From: Candidatus Aalborgicola lynettensis
Lineage (GTDB): Bacteria; Pseudomonadota; Gammaproteobacteria; Burkholderiales; Burkholderiaceae_C
NCBI GenBank assembly: GCA_016719405.1
Contig: JADJZE010000002.1
Span: forward strand, 248,001 to 312,000
Length of the DNA: 64,000 bases
Direction of reading: 5' to 3'
The translations under genes and the position numbers were made by a program. Positions 55,266 through 64,000 of this stretch are shown here, one piece after another (position 1 is the stretch's first letter; each line of letters opens with the position of its first letter). The notes below the pieces were generated by a model. The model worked only from the letters and a program-made list of their open reading frames with translations. It was not told where the DNA came from and ran no database searches.

Positions 55266-56434
55266 CTAACTACACGACCATTTGACGGGCGTGACCCAGC
55301 GGCATTTGGGCGCAAAGCCGGAGTGGCCACCGGGGTCGTACACGGGTGGGGCGGGTTCAGGCTCGGCCGGCCTGGAGGGTGCCTGCGGCTCGGGCGCCTT
55401 GGCGGGGGCAGCGGGCTTGGTTTTACGGGCAACGGCACGTTTGGGACTGCGTGCCGCCTTGGCCGGTGCCGACACGGCTGCCGTTGCTGCGGCAGCGGCC
55501 ACCACGGCAGCGCTTGTGGCGGTGGCAGCAGAAACCACATCCACAGCCGGGACTGCCGGGTTCGACACACCCGCCTCGGCGGCCACAGCCGGTGTGCCTG
55601 CAGGCACCACTGCCGAGGCCGCCAGTGCGGGCTCCACGGGTGGCTCCACATAGGTGGAGTGAATATCCGGCGTGATGGGCTGAGCGGGCTGCGTGGCCAT
55701 ATGGAAAACACGCAGCATCCACGGTGCCAGAGCAATCACGGCAATACCCAGCACCACCACACCCAGCAGGGCCGCCGGGCGCTCGCGCAACCATTCCACC
55801 GCCGCGTTGCCCCGCACGGGAACAGGTGTCTCCCGAACGGTGCACACCTGCAGCGGCGCAGCCACCCCCTGCGGCCGGGTATCAACGAAACCGGATTTCT
55901 CCGATGGCGGCGACTCCATGATGGTGGGCGCAAAGTCCAGCGATCCGCTGGTGGACGCGGGCGGCGGAAATTTCGGCGCCGTCCGTGGGGATGGTGCACC
56001 GGAGTCGATTGCACCTTGGCCGTGCCGGGTGCGGCTGCGGGTGCGTGGGTGCCGCAGTCGCCGCCACGGACGTGGCAGCGGGGTGCTGTGGGCAATGGTG
56101 GAATGCCGGGCAGCTCCGGAAAGTCTGGCGGCATCACGATGGGCGGGAACATGGAACTGGCAGCTTTGGCGGCCTTGGCCTCTTCTTCGGCGCGCATCTC
56201 GCGCTCGCGTTTGGTAAGCGAGAGGTCGTAGGCAAACCGTTTATCCGAATCCGACAACACCGCATACGCTTCGCTGAGCTGCAGCATCTCCGGCGTGGCC
56301 CCCACCAGATCGCCGGGGTCCTTGTCGGGGTGGTACTTCTCACACAGCGTCTTGAACGCGGCCTGCAACGCCGCATCGTTTGCCGAGCGGGAAACCTGCA
56401 GGGTGTCGTAAAAAAGGTATTCATGGGTTTCATG
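55266..56434 (-). CDS. J-domain membrane protein (several frameshifts)
   Basis: From the ATG at 56434 (MKPMNTF), correction in the plus-strand A-run at 56411-56416 restores the J-domain: FYDTLQVSRSANDAALQAAF, KTLCEKYHPDKDPGDL (HPD motif), MLQLSEAYAVLSDSDKRFAY. A Pro-rich linker follows and needs further corrections between about 56090 and 55980. The last frame (SLDFAPTIMESPPSEKSGF onward) has a membrane helix (LLGVVVLGIAVIALAPWML) and a long Ala/Pro/Lys-rich tail ending PVKWSCS. J-domains recruit and stimulate DnaK; the membrane anchor suggests a role at the envelope. Confidence 0.68.
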
Positions 56435-56534
56435 GTGATCCGTATCCGCGAAGCGACCGCAACCGTGGTGCGGGCGCTGACCGCACTGCACCGGGCCACA
56501 TCTTACGCGGGCGCAGGGTCAATGCAAAATATAT

Positions 56535-56589
56535 GCAAAATGCCTTTTCCGCACGTCCGGCGTGCGCAAGCAGCTCCTGATTTAATAGC
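56535..56589 (-). repeat. Dispersed palindromic repeat, copy 12
   Basis: GCAAAATGCCTTTTCCGCAC, GTCCGGCGTGCGCAAGCAGC, TCCTGATTTAATAGCAA. Perfect GCACG / CGTGC arms. Its edge supplies the stop codon of the membrane-protein gene at 56582. Confidence 0.85.
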
Positions 56590-57348
56590 AAAGCCGCAGC
56601 CTGCGCGCCACATGGACGTGCAGCGCCAGCCACAACCACGGGTCCAACACGGCATCCCACACATTTCCACTGGGCAGGCGCAGCAGCACAAACACCATCA
56701 CCGCCACCGCACACCGCGGTGCCCAGGCCGCCGCTGCGGCCCCACCTGCAAAGCCAGGGCGTCAAGCACAGCAGCAACAGCACCGCCGCCGCCATGGGGC
56801 GAAAGCCCCAGGCAGCAGCTCCACCGGCAAAAGTGCGAAAGTGTCCAGCAACAAAGCCCAGCCCAGCAGCACACCCAGCACCGCCAAAACAGCATCCGGC
56901 GTGCACCAGCGCACCACCCGGGGCGCATCCCTACCCGCAAACTCTGCAGGCACCGCGCCAGACCCCGCCACCGGTGCCGCCCCCTGCGGGGCATTCGCAT
57001 GGCCCGCCCACCACCGCGCCCACTGGGCACGCAAAAGCACCGCACACAGCAGCACTGCGCTCATGCTGGGGGCCTGGAACGCCAACCCAACCAGTAGCTG
57101 CTTGCGGCCTGGCCGGGCAACCAGGCACTGGCGGCCGAGGCCACGGCCACGCCCGCCGTAACAATCACCGCGACGACCACCGGCACGCCACGCCGCCCCA
57201 TGCAGCGCGCCGCCAGCATGGCGCCCAGCCAAGCCAGCACCACACTCCAGCTGGCCTGCAGGCCCCATTGCATGGCTGCAGGTGACGGCAGCAGGGGGAA
57301 GTCACCCATCCACCCTGCCACTGCGGCATCCATCCAGGCCATGTTCAT
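56582..57348 (-). CDS. Hydrophobic membrane protein of unknown function (several frameshifts)
   Basis: The ATG at 57348 overlaps the stop of the sialidase-like gene (ATGA). Segments in order: MQWGLQASWSVVLAWLGAML, VPVVVAVIVTAGVAVASAAS, then after corrections near 57083 SMSAVLLCAVLLRAQWARWW and AVLAVLGVLLGWALLLDTFA. After others near 56795 and 56730 come MAAAVLLLLCLTPWL and VMVFVLLRLPSGNVWDAVLD with a final TM. It has about five to six membrane helices. I do not recognise the family. The last codon and stop are contributed by the repeat. Confidence 0.55.
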
Positions 57349-58607
57349 GGTTGTCCCCCTGTCCGTGCAGGCTTGCTTGCCAGGCGTTGCCACGCGATGC
57401 GCTGGCGGTCTACGGTGTAGCTGACCCACAGATCGCGATCCACCCAGGCCATGGCGGGGTACGAAAATTCATCCAGCGGGGCGCCGGTTGCCAGCGTCTG
57501 CACACGCGCCCACTGGCGGCCATCGGCAGATTGGCTCAGGTCCAGCGTCGCACGGGACCCCAGTGACGAGTTGTGGGCCAGCAGCAGCGCGCCCGGCGCC
57601 ACGCCCATGCCGGCCACCGCAGCATCGGGGTTGTCCAAGGCCAGGTCGGGCAGGTCGCGCCAGTGCTGGCCACCGTCGGTGGTGTGGGCGACGCCAATCT
57701 TGCCGTTGGCACGTTCATCGCGCATGAGTGCCAGCCACGACTGGGGCGACTGCATCACCAAAGCAGGCTGGAGCAAATAGCCGCGTGCCGAAATGCGCGC
57801 GACGCCAAGAAACTCGCCCTGCGCGTCGAACCGCAGCGCCGTGGGGTATTTGATGCCCAGCTCAAAATGCACCGGCAACACCATGCCACCATCGGCCAGT
57901 GGCAAGGGCGCGTTGCGCACCAGAAAGCTGGTGTTCCACAACCACGACAGCGGCAACACCCGCACCGGCGCAAATGCCAGCGCGTCCAGGGCATTGCTGC
58001 CGCTGCTTTGGCGCAGGTGCACCACGCGCGACGCGGCCCAGCCACCGCCACCCGTGGCCACTACAAACAGATGCACCCTGCCCCGCCCGTCCAGCCACGC
58101 CACCGGGTTGCCCAGGCGGCGCACGCCAAAGCCCAGTTGTGCGCCCAGCACCTGGCGGTTGACCACAAACCGCGCCGCCGACCATTGCTGCGTGGTGCGG
58201 TCGTACTGCGAGGCGGCATTTGCACGTTAGGCCTCTCGCGGTCGCCCGAAAACCAAAAAATCGACAGCGCCGCCGGGTGAGCGGGCGGCATCACCAGCAG
58301 GCTGCTGGCGTGGGCCGCCGCCATGCCCGGCGGCATGGGAATGTCGCCCTGGGCCACGGTATGCAAGGCCCCCCACGGGTTGCGCGCTGACCATGGCGGG
58401 CCACACCGCCAGGGGCCACTGGAGCCGTTAGTGCCCTTCGTGCCGTTAAAGCGGTGGGGTCTGTGGCGCCATTGTTGCGTTGGGTGGAAGCGGGGCCGGG
58501 GTTTGGGCGCGGTGTTGCGCCCACTCCAGCGCACCGATAGCCCACACAGCCAGCACCACGGCCAGCAAGCGAGCCCACACAGAACGGTAAAAAAATGACC
58601 AGTGCAA
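57345..58607 (-). CDS. Exported sialidase/BNR-like protein (two or more frameshifts)
   Basis: The N-terminal signal-anchor (VWARLLAVVLAVWAIGALEW) begins near a TTG at 58607; the start is uncertain. Sialidase-like parts: MPPGMAAAHASSLLVMPPAH, FWFSGDRE, then after a correction near 58220 ASQYDRTTQQWSAARF, LGNPVAWLDGRGRVHLFVV, and a BNR/Asp-box-type AHTTDGGQHWRDLPDLALDN. This fits the exo-alpha-sialidase/COG4692 family, which cleaves or binds sugars outside the cytoplasm; the catalytic set is not fully verifiable. It is translationally coupled to the downstream membrane protein. Confidence 0.65.
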
Positions 58608-58726
58608 AATGCGCGTGCCTCGCGGTTAGGTGGCCTTTACCAAGGCCCGTGAGAAGGCCCCGATCTTAGTAGTTCGCCCGGCCATTGCATTAGACTGGCG
58701 CACTCCCCATACACAGGACACGCAAC

Positions 58727-59424
58727 ATGAGCCAACTGGTGAACTACCAACTGAACGACGGCATTGCCACTTTGACGCTGAACAACGGCAAGGTCAACGC
58801 GTTTTCCCCCGATTTGATCGCCAGCTTCAACGCGGCGCTGACCAGGCCGAACAAGACAGGGCCATCGTCATTGTGACCGGCCAACCCGGCATTTTGAGCG
58901 GCGGCTACGACCTGAAGGTGATGATGGCCGGTCCCCAGCAAGCGATTGATCTGGTCGCACTGGGTTCGACGCTGGCCCGGCGCATGCTGGCGCACCCTTC
59001 CCCATCATCGTCGCCTGCCCCGGCCATGCGGTGGCAAAGGGCGCTTTGTGCTGCTTTCAGCCGACTACCGCATTGGTGTGGAAGGCCCGTTCAACATCGG
59101 CCTCAACGAGGTCAAAATCGGCATGACCATGCACCATGTGGGCATTACCCTGGCGCAGGACCGCTTGGGAAAGGCTGCATTTCAGCGCAGCGTCATCAAC
59201 GCCGAGATGTTCAACCCCCAAGGCGCCATGGAGGCCGGTTTTCTGGACAAAGTGGTGGCGGTGGAGCAACTGATGCCGACCGCCTTGGCGTGGCGCAGGA
59301 GTTCAAAAAGCTCAATATGTCGGCGCAAAAAACACCAAACTCAAAGTGCGCAAGGCCTTGCTGGACACCATGGACCGGTCGATTTGCGCTGGACAAGCAA
59401 ACCGGCTTGACCACCGGCGACTGA
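58727..59424 (+). pseudogene. Crotonase/enoyl-CoA hydratase family gene broken by multiple frameshifts
   Basis: MSQLVNYQLNDGIATLTLNN and GKVNAFSPDLIASFNAAL begin a crotonase. The rest appears piecewise in three frames: RAIVIVTGQPGILSGGYDLK, ACPGHAVAKGA, VLLSADYRIGVEGPFNIGLN, EVKIGMTMHHVGITLAQDRL, FNPQGAMEAGFLDKVVAVEQ, then KALLDTMDRSI and a final ALDKQTGLTTGD. At least five single-base corrections are needed (near 58838, 58997, 59040, 59287 and 59330-59390). The intact protein would be about 235 residues. Either the gene is dead or the base calls here are poor. Confidence 0.75.
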
Positions 59425-59452
59425 GCCCACCCCGCACCCAGTGCGCCGTATG

Positions 59453-60937
59453 TCAGGCTTTGCCGCCAGGGGCCACCTGCGGCAGGTCAATTGACCATGT
59501 GGTTCCGCTGCCCTCGGTACTGTTCACGCCAATGGTGCCGCCCAGCGTTTTGGTAACCAGGTTGGACACGATCGACATACCCAGCCCAGTGCCGCCGCGC
59601 TGGGCCTTGGTGGTAAAAAAGGGCTGGAACAGGTGCTTTTGCGCCTCGCTGGACATGCCCACTCCATTGTCCGCCACCGTGAGCAGCACCCGGTCACCGC
59701 TGGCCGATGCCGCAATGGCCAGCACACCATTGCTGCGGCCTTCAAACGCGTGCAGGTAGGCATTGTTGACCAGATTGATGACCACCTGCCCCAGTGGCCC
59801 CGGATAGCTGTCCAGCGTAATGGCATCGGGGATGGCAAGGTCGATCCGGTGCGGATAGCGCTTCAGGCTGGGTGCCAGGGTGTCCACAATTTCCTGCACC
59901 ACGGTGGCCAGTTGAAAAGTGCGGCGCTGCTCGCTGGCCTGGTCGTTGGCAACCTGGCGGAAGGTCCGCAGCAACGCCACGGCCCGTTGCAGATTGCGCT
60001 CCATCAGGTCATGGCCTTTGCGCACTGCGGCCACAAAGTGGGTGAGATCGGAGCGTTTGATGTCATTGGCGTCCAGGGACTTCTGGAATTCCCGCCCCTG
60101 CTCCACCAGGTTGCCGGCCATCATCAGGCTGTTGCCCAGGGGGGTACTCAATTCGTGCGACACGCTGGCAATGACGGTGCTCAGGGTGGCGCGTGTTTCC
60201 GCACGGGCCAACTGATCCTGTGAGTCGTGCAGTTTCTCCAGCGAGATTTGGGCCAAATCGTGGGCGGAACGCAAATCGCTGGATATTTGCTCCAGCGCGC
60301 GCCGCTCTTGCTCCTGGCGCGTGTGGCGCCTGAAAAGCGCCACCGCCGCCACCAGCAGCACAACCATTTGCCCCAGCGTGAGCGCCATGATTTTTTCGCT
60401 CTGGTCCAGCAGTTCGAGAGCCTGGTGCTCCAGCAGATGCGCCACCTGGGAATTGGCGGCCAGGGTCAGCACCCGTACATCGGCCGCCAGTGCGTTGACT
60501 TGCACCAACAAACCCGCCAGTGCCCTGGGGTCCGGTGGCGTTTGCAGCATGACCGCATCCGCCGCCATGGCCCATTGCGTGAGTTTCGGCATGGCCGACT
60601 GGTATTCGGGGCGTTCTCCCAACACCGCGGCCGCAGAACCGTCGCGCAACAGCACCAAGCGGCTCAAAAACAAGTCGTAGCGCAGGGTTAGTTGTTCGGG
60701 GTCTGGCGGCACCCGGCTATTCACCGCGTTGTCGAGCGCCTGGCGAAACAATAAAAATTCGCGCTCGCATTCCACCGCTGGTGCGTTGATGGAGTCGGTT
60801 CGCAGCCCTATGCTGCGTTGGACCACCCGGCGTTGGCCCATTTCAACCACCAGCAACACCGCCATGGCGGCAGCCATTGTCGACACACCCAGTGCCAGCC
60901 AGAAGAGATAACGGCCACGGCCGGCACCATCGGGCAT
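59453..60937 (-). CDS. Sensor histidine kinase with DAHL-like periplasmic domain
   Basis: 494 residues. Two membrane helices (about 11-31 and 187-205) bound a helical periplasmic sensor (LRTDSINAPAVECEREFLLF, LDNAVNSRVPPDPEQLTLRY). The cytoplasmic part has a coiled-coil, the His-box SVSHELSTPLGNSL, NLVNNAYLHAFEG, and GTGLGMSIVSN. The frame is intact. The ATG at 60937 lies 7 bases after the stop of the cysteine-free SUOX-fold gene, so the two are co-transcribed. The kinase may read the state of that exported protein; no response regulator is adjacent. Confidence 0.88.
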   Translation of the reverse strand: MPDGAGRGRYLFWLALGVSTMAAAMAVLLVVEMGQRRVVQRSIGLRTDSINAPAVECEREFLLFRQALDNAVNSRVPPDPEQLTLRYDLFLSRLVLLRDGSAAAVLGERPEYQSAMPKLTQWAMAADAVMLQTPPDPRALAGLLVQVNALAADVRVLTLAANSQVAHLLEHQALELLDQSEKIMALTLGQMVVLLVAAVALFRRHTRQEQERRALEQISSDLRSAHDLAQISLEKLHDSQDQLARAETRATLSTVIASVSHELSTPLGNSLMMAGNLVEQGREFQKSLDANDIKRSDLTHFVAAVRKGHDLMERNLQRAVALLRTFRQVANDQASEQRRTFQLATVVQEIVDTLAPSLKRYPHRIDLAIPDAITLDSYPGPLGQVVINLVNNAYLHAFEGRSNGVLAIAASASGDRVLLTVADNGVGMSSEAQKHLFQPFFTTKAQRGGTGLGMSIVSNLVTKTLGGTIGVNSTEGSGTTWSIDLPQVAPGGKA

Positions 60938-60944
60938 GGTCAGG

Positions 60945-61457
60945 CTACTCCACGCGCATGGTCTTGAGCTGCCATGCAGAGCGTTCGTAGTAGGTGGTCG
61001 CGCGCAGTGCGGGGTTGGTGTCGTAGGGATACACGATGAACAGCGGCCCCTTGGTTCGCACCGGGATGCGGGCGTCGTTCATGCGGTGGGCAACGATGAC
61101 GTCGAACTGCCGCGCATCTTCCAGCGGAATGTGGGTCTGGTAGTCGTTCAGCGCCAGCGCCTTGATCGTTTGCCCCTGGGCCTTGACTGACTGCAACACA
61201 TCGCGCAACAAGGGGCCGGTAAATTTGATCGGGGCTTTGTCCCACGGCGTCATGGTGGTAAAGGTTTGCTGCGGCAATTTTTCCAGCATGGCCATGTCAA
61301 AGACTGCGGCATCGGGGGTGTTCTTCTCGCCAATTTTGCCGGCGATGGTCAGCACCACTTTGCCACTGGGCGACTCCAGCGCGATGGCCGGCAGGCATAC
61401 CAAAAACACCAGGCCACTCACTCTGTGTGCAAATGACCGACGCGAAACGGATGGCAT
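60945..61457 (-). CDS. Exported SUOX-fold (molybdopterin-binding-like) protein lacking the Mo-ligand cysteine
   Basis: 170 residues from the ATG at 61457 (TAGGAG upstream). A signal peptide (to PAIALES) is followed by a compact oxidoreductase molybdopterin-binding-like domain: FTGPLLRDVLQSVKAQGQTI, ALNDYQTHIPLED, MNDARIPVRTKGPLFIVYPY. The mature protein contains no cysteine at all, so it cannot supply the molybdenum thiolate ligand used by catalytic SUOX/YedY enzymes. It is much shorter than catalytic members. It lies directly upstream of a membrane kinase gene, so a ligand-sensing role is likely (inference). Confidence 0.82.
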   Translation of the reverse strand: MPSVSRRSFAHRVSGLVFLVCLPAIALESPSGKVVLTIAGKIGEKNTPDAAVFDMAMLEKLPQQTFTTMTPWDKAPIKFTGPLLRDVLQSVKAQGQTIKALALNDYQTHIPLEDARQFDVIVAHRMNDARIPVRTKGPLFIVYPYDTNPALRATTYYERSAWQLKTMRVE

Positions 61458-61655
61458 AAGCGCTCCTACCGGCACCGCCCTATGGCACCAGAAGCCAGAT
61501 GGTAACGACAGTCGGTCCGAAAAGCCATAGTCAAGAATGGGGCGAACACCCTGTTGAAAAGCATTCTGCACTGCAGCATTTTTTCGGTGCAAAAACCCCA
61601 TATCGGCGCAAATGGTGCATCTATACTGTTTGCGAAGTGCCAATTGGGAAACAGG

Positions 61656-64000
61656 ATGCGCCAGGTTTCTTTCTATCGGGGTCGGTTGTTGCTGTTGGGG
61701 ATTGGCCTGTGGTTTTGTCTCCACTGCACCTTTGCTGCCAACCGGCCACTGGACGTGGGCGCCGCCCCTGTCGCATCCGTTACCCTAACCCAGTACTTTG
61801 ACATTTTGGAAGATCCAGCGCTGGCGTGGACATTGGACGATGTACGCACCGGTTCCGCAGCGGCGCAATTTGTGGGCAACTTGCCCGACAGTTCCAGCGT
61901 TCGTCTGGGCTATAGCCAGTCTGCTTTCTGGCTGCGATTGCGGCTTGCCAACACCGGGAATCAGGCATTGAACCGTTTGCTTGAAATTGGCAATCCGTCG
62001 CTGGCGGTAGTGGAGTTCCACCAACCCGACTCCAGCGGTGCTTACGTAAGCCGGCGTACGGGAGGTCAGTTGCCATTTGATACCCGCGCGTACGCCCATC
62101 GCCATTTTGTGTTTCCCATTACCCTGCCCCCACACAGCGACCAGGTGGTGTATGTGCGCTTGCAGTCACAGCGTCCCATGTCCATTTTGGCCAAGCTGTG
62201 GACGCCTGCGGCATTCGAACGGCACGAGCGAATCGACTATATCGGGCAGGCTTGGTATTTTGGTATTGCCAGCGCCATGGTTGTGTTCAATCTGCTGCTT
62301 TTCATCGCCTTGCGTGACCTGATTTATGTGCGCTACGTGCTGTTTGTGATGGCCATGTCACTGACCATCGCCACCCAAAACGGGCTGATCAAGGAATTTG
62401 TTTTGCAGGACGCGCCGTGGTGGTCCACCGTGGATGTGATGGTGGGTTTTTGTTTCACGGTATTTTTTGCGCTGGGGTTCATGCGCAATATGCTCAACAC
62501 GCAACACGTTGCGCCCCGGCTGGATTCCATCGCACGCCTGTTGACCTGGAGCATGCCGCTGTGCGCAGTGGGCGTCATGCTGGCACAGCCGCTGGTCATT
62601 CAGCCCCTGACCCGTTTTATTGCAGTGGTTGCGATGTTCATTCTGGCAACCGGCATCGTGTGCGCATGGCGGCGTGAACGCGTTGCCTATTTTTTCCTGG
62701 CTGCGTTTGGTTTGTTGTGCCTGGCCGGGGTGCTGGTCGTGGCGCGCTCACTTGGTGTACTGGCACCTTCGTTCTGGACGGAGAATGCACTGCGCATCAG
62801 TTCCGGGCTGGAGATGTTGTTGCTTGCTTTTGCGCTGGCAGACCGGTTTAACGTGATGCGCCAGGAAAAGGTCAATGCCCAGCGCGCCGCCATTGCCACC
62901 CAGCAGCGTTTGGTCGAAACCTTGCAGAACTCCGAACGGGAATTGGAGCAACGGGTGGCCCTGCGCACGGCAGAGCTGGACCAAAAAAATCAGGATTTGC
63001 GCCAAGCGATTGCCTCACGTGAGGACGTCGAGCGCATCGCCCGTCACGACATCAAAACACCGCTTGGCAGCCTCGCAGCCGGGCCCGGGTTACTGCGTGC
63101 CGGTGGTGATACAAGCCCACATGGGGAAGTTATCCTGGGCATGATGGAGAAGGCCGCCAACCGGGCGTTGGATATGGTGAACTTGTCACTGGATTTGTAC
63201 CAGATGGAAAACGGCAGCTACGTGTTTCACCCACGTACCGTGCACTTGAGCGAAATCCTTCAATCGGTGGTTCACGATCTGGGAGTACATGCACATTCCA
63301 AGTCGGTGCAGCTGGTTATTGCCGCCCCGGAGTCGGCGGTTTATGTGCAGGGTGATGACTCGCTGTGTTATTCCATTGTTGCCAACCTGACAAAAAATGC
63401 CATTGAAGCCGCACCGGAACATTCCACGGTGACCCTGACGGTGGTGGAGGGCCCCTGGGTCCAGCTTCAAATCCATAACAACGGCGAGGTACCGGCTGAA
63501 CTGAAGGCGCACTTTTTTGCCAAGTACAGCACCTCCGGGAAGAAAGGTGGATCGGGTCTGGGTACCTATTCAGCCCAATTGCTGGCACGCGTACAGGGCG
63601 GCACCCTCAACATGGCGTCCAGCGCCAGTGCAGGAACCACCCTCACACTCACGTTGGCCCACGCCGATGCACCCGCCGCAGCCACATCGGTCGTCGCGCA
63701 TGCTGAAGGCCATGCAGAGCCATCGATTCACGCGACTGCGTCCGATTGGCCGCCTTTAAAGGTACTGGTGGTGGATGACGATGATTTCAATCTCATGGTG
63801 ATTGACTCCTATTTGCCACAGCCACCGCTGCAGGTAAGCACCGCCGCCAATGGCCGTCTGGCCCTGCAAGCAGTGGCGCAAGCTCGGCCCGACATCATCA
63901 TCCTGGACGTCGAAATGCCGATCATGGGTGGATTGGAGGCCCTGGAACGTATTCGGGAGTACCAGGCAACACATGGGCAGAAACCCAGCTACGTGGCCGC
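61656..64000 (+). CDS. 7TMR-DISM hybrid sensor kinase (3' end beyond window)
   Basis: The ATG at 61656 (AACAGG upstream) opens a frame of at least 781 codons that runs off the window. Signal peptide (to CTFAAN), a 7TMR-DISM extracellular domain (LGYSQSAFWLRLRLANTGNQ), seven hydrophobic helices (about residues 190-395), coiled-coil, a kinase His-box of unusual form (IARHDIKTPLGSL), an ATPase domain (ANLTKNAIEAAP, GGSGLGTYSAQLL) and a receiver (VLVVDDDDFNLMVID, IIILDVEMPIMGG). It is divergent from the SUOX-fold/kinase operon with about 200 bases between them, which contain a TATACT -10-like hexamer at 61623-61628. Confidence 0.88.
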   Translation, partial: MRQVSFYRGRLLLLGIGLWFCLHCTFAANRPLDVGAAPVASVTLTQYFDILEDPALAWTLDDVRTGSAAAQFVGNLPDSSSVRLGYSQSAFWLRLRLANTGNQALNRLLEIGNPSLAVVEFHQPDSSGAYVSRRTGGQLPFDTRAYAHRHFVFPITLPPHSDQVVYVRLQSQRPMSILAKLWTPAAFERHERIDYIGQAWYFGIASAMVVFNLLLFIALRDLIYVRYVLFVMAMSLTIATQNGLIKEFVLQDAPWWSTVDVMVGFCFTVFFALGFMRNMLNTQHVAPRLDSIARLLTWSMPLCAVGVMLAQPLVIQPLTRFIAVVAMFILATGIVCAWRRERVAYFFLAAFGLLCLAGVLVVARSLGVLAPSFWTENALRISSGLEMLLLAFALADRFNVMRQEKVNAQRAAIATQQRLVETLQNSERELEQRVALRTAELDQKNQDLRQAIASREDVERIARHDIKTPLGSLAAGPGLLRAGGDTSPHGEVILGMMEKAANRALDMVNLSLDLYQMENGSYVFHPRTVHLSEILQSVVHDLGVHAHSKSVQLVIAAPESAVYVQGDDSLCYSIVANLTKNAIEAAPEHSTVTLTVVEGPWVQLQIHNNGEVPAELKAHFFAKYSTSGKKGGSGLGTYSAQLLARVQGGTLNMASSASAGTTLTLTLAHADAPAAATSVVAHAEGHAEPSIHATASDWPPLKVLVVDDDDFNLMVIDSYLPQPPLQVSTAANGRLALQAVAQARPDIIILDVEMPIMGGLEALERIREYQATHGQKPSYVA

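Overview
The window looks like a chromosomal segment of a beta-proteobacterium, most likely Burkholderiales, family Comamonadaceae (Rhodoferax/Polaromonas-like). This is an inference from high GC coding sequence, short tightly packed operons with ATGA/GTGA stop-start overlaps, and a dispersed palindromic repeat of a type I associate with that family. It is not a phylogenetic test. No rRNA, tRNA, CRISPR array, prophage or complete insertion sequence was found.

Layout. 0-3.5 kb: end of an ankyrin-repeat protein, then a three-gene AmmeMemoRadiSam operon. 3.6-6.9 kb: a divergent bifunctional penicillin-binding protein. 7.0-9.5 kb: a decayed defence/addiction patch with a frameshifted ParE toxin and its antitoxin, a UPF0175/DUF3368 pair, and an hsdM remnant carrying two repeats. 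9.5-18.1 kb: a triplicated-motif exported protein, a LysR regulator, an orphan pilU, and four secreted proteins that share modules, including an unnamed roughly 75-residue domain. 18.4-21.8 kb: dnaE2 under a LexA box, with repeats inserted in frame. 22-32 kb: several sensory systems (PhnD-type kinase with a lipoprotein; SBP-GAF kinase with a response regulator and a GGDEF/EAL protein), an AI-2E-type permease and a toxin-antitoxin pair. 32-43.5 kb: a GST, a VF530 protein, binding proteins, a Bcr/CflA transporter, a LuxP/LuxQ-like binding protein plus hybrid kinase, a GMC oxidoreductase with a divergent AraC regulator. 43.5-47.8 kb: pabB/pabC and a FIST sensor with a kinase. 48-54.9 kb: biotin genes bioA, bioD and bioF, interrupted by fic, mntA/hepT-type and phosphoesterase-remnant DNA. 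55-59.4 kb: a J-domain membrane protein, a membrane protein, a sialidase-like protein and a crotonase, all read in several frames. 59.4-64 kb: a kinase coupled to a cysteine-free SUOX-fold protein, then a 7TMR-DISM hybrid kinase that runs off the end.

Two themes stand out. First, seven sensor kinases lie within about 42 kb, and several are coupled to a dedicated exported or cytoplasmic ligand-binding partner, so the region is rich in sensing modules. Second, small repeats and toxin-antitoxin genes have repeatedly landed at or inside gene ends. The bioD and bioF 3' ends each have a second, diverged partial copy on the far side of an inserted addiction module. Many genes between 28.9 kb and 59.4 kb need single-base corrections, mostly in C/G/T runs. 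Residual sequencing error is therefore a serious alternative to true gene decay there, and I have annotated those genes as whole loci with the suspected sites listed.
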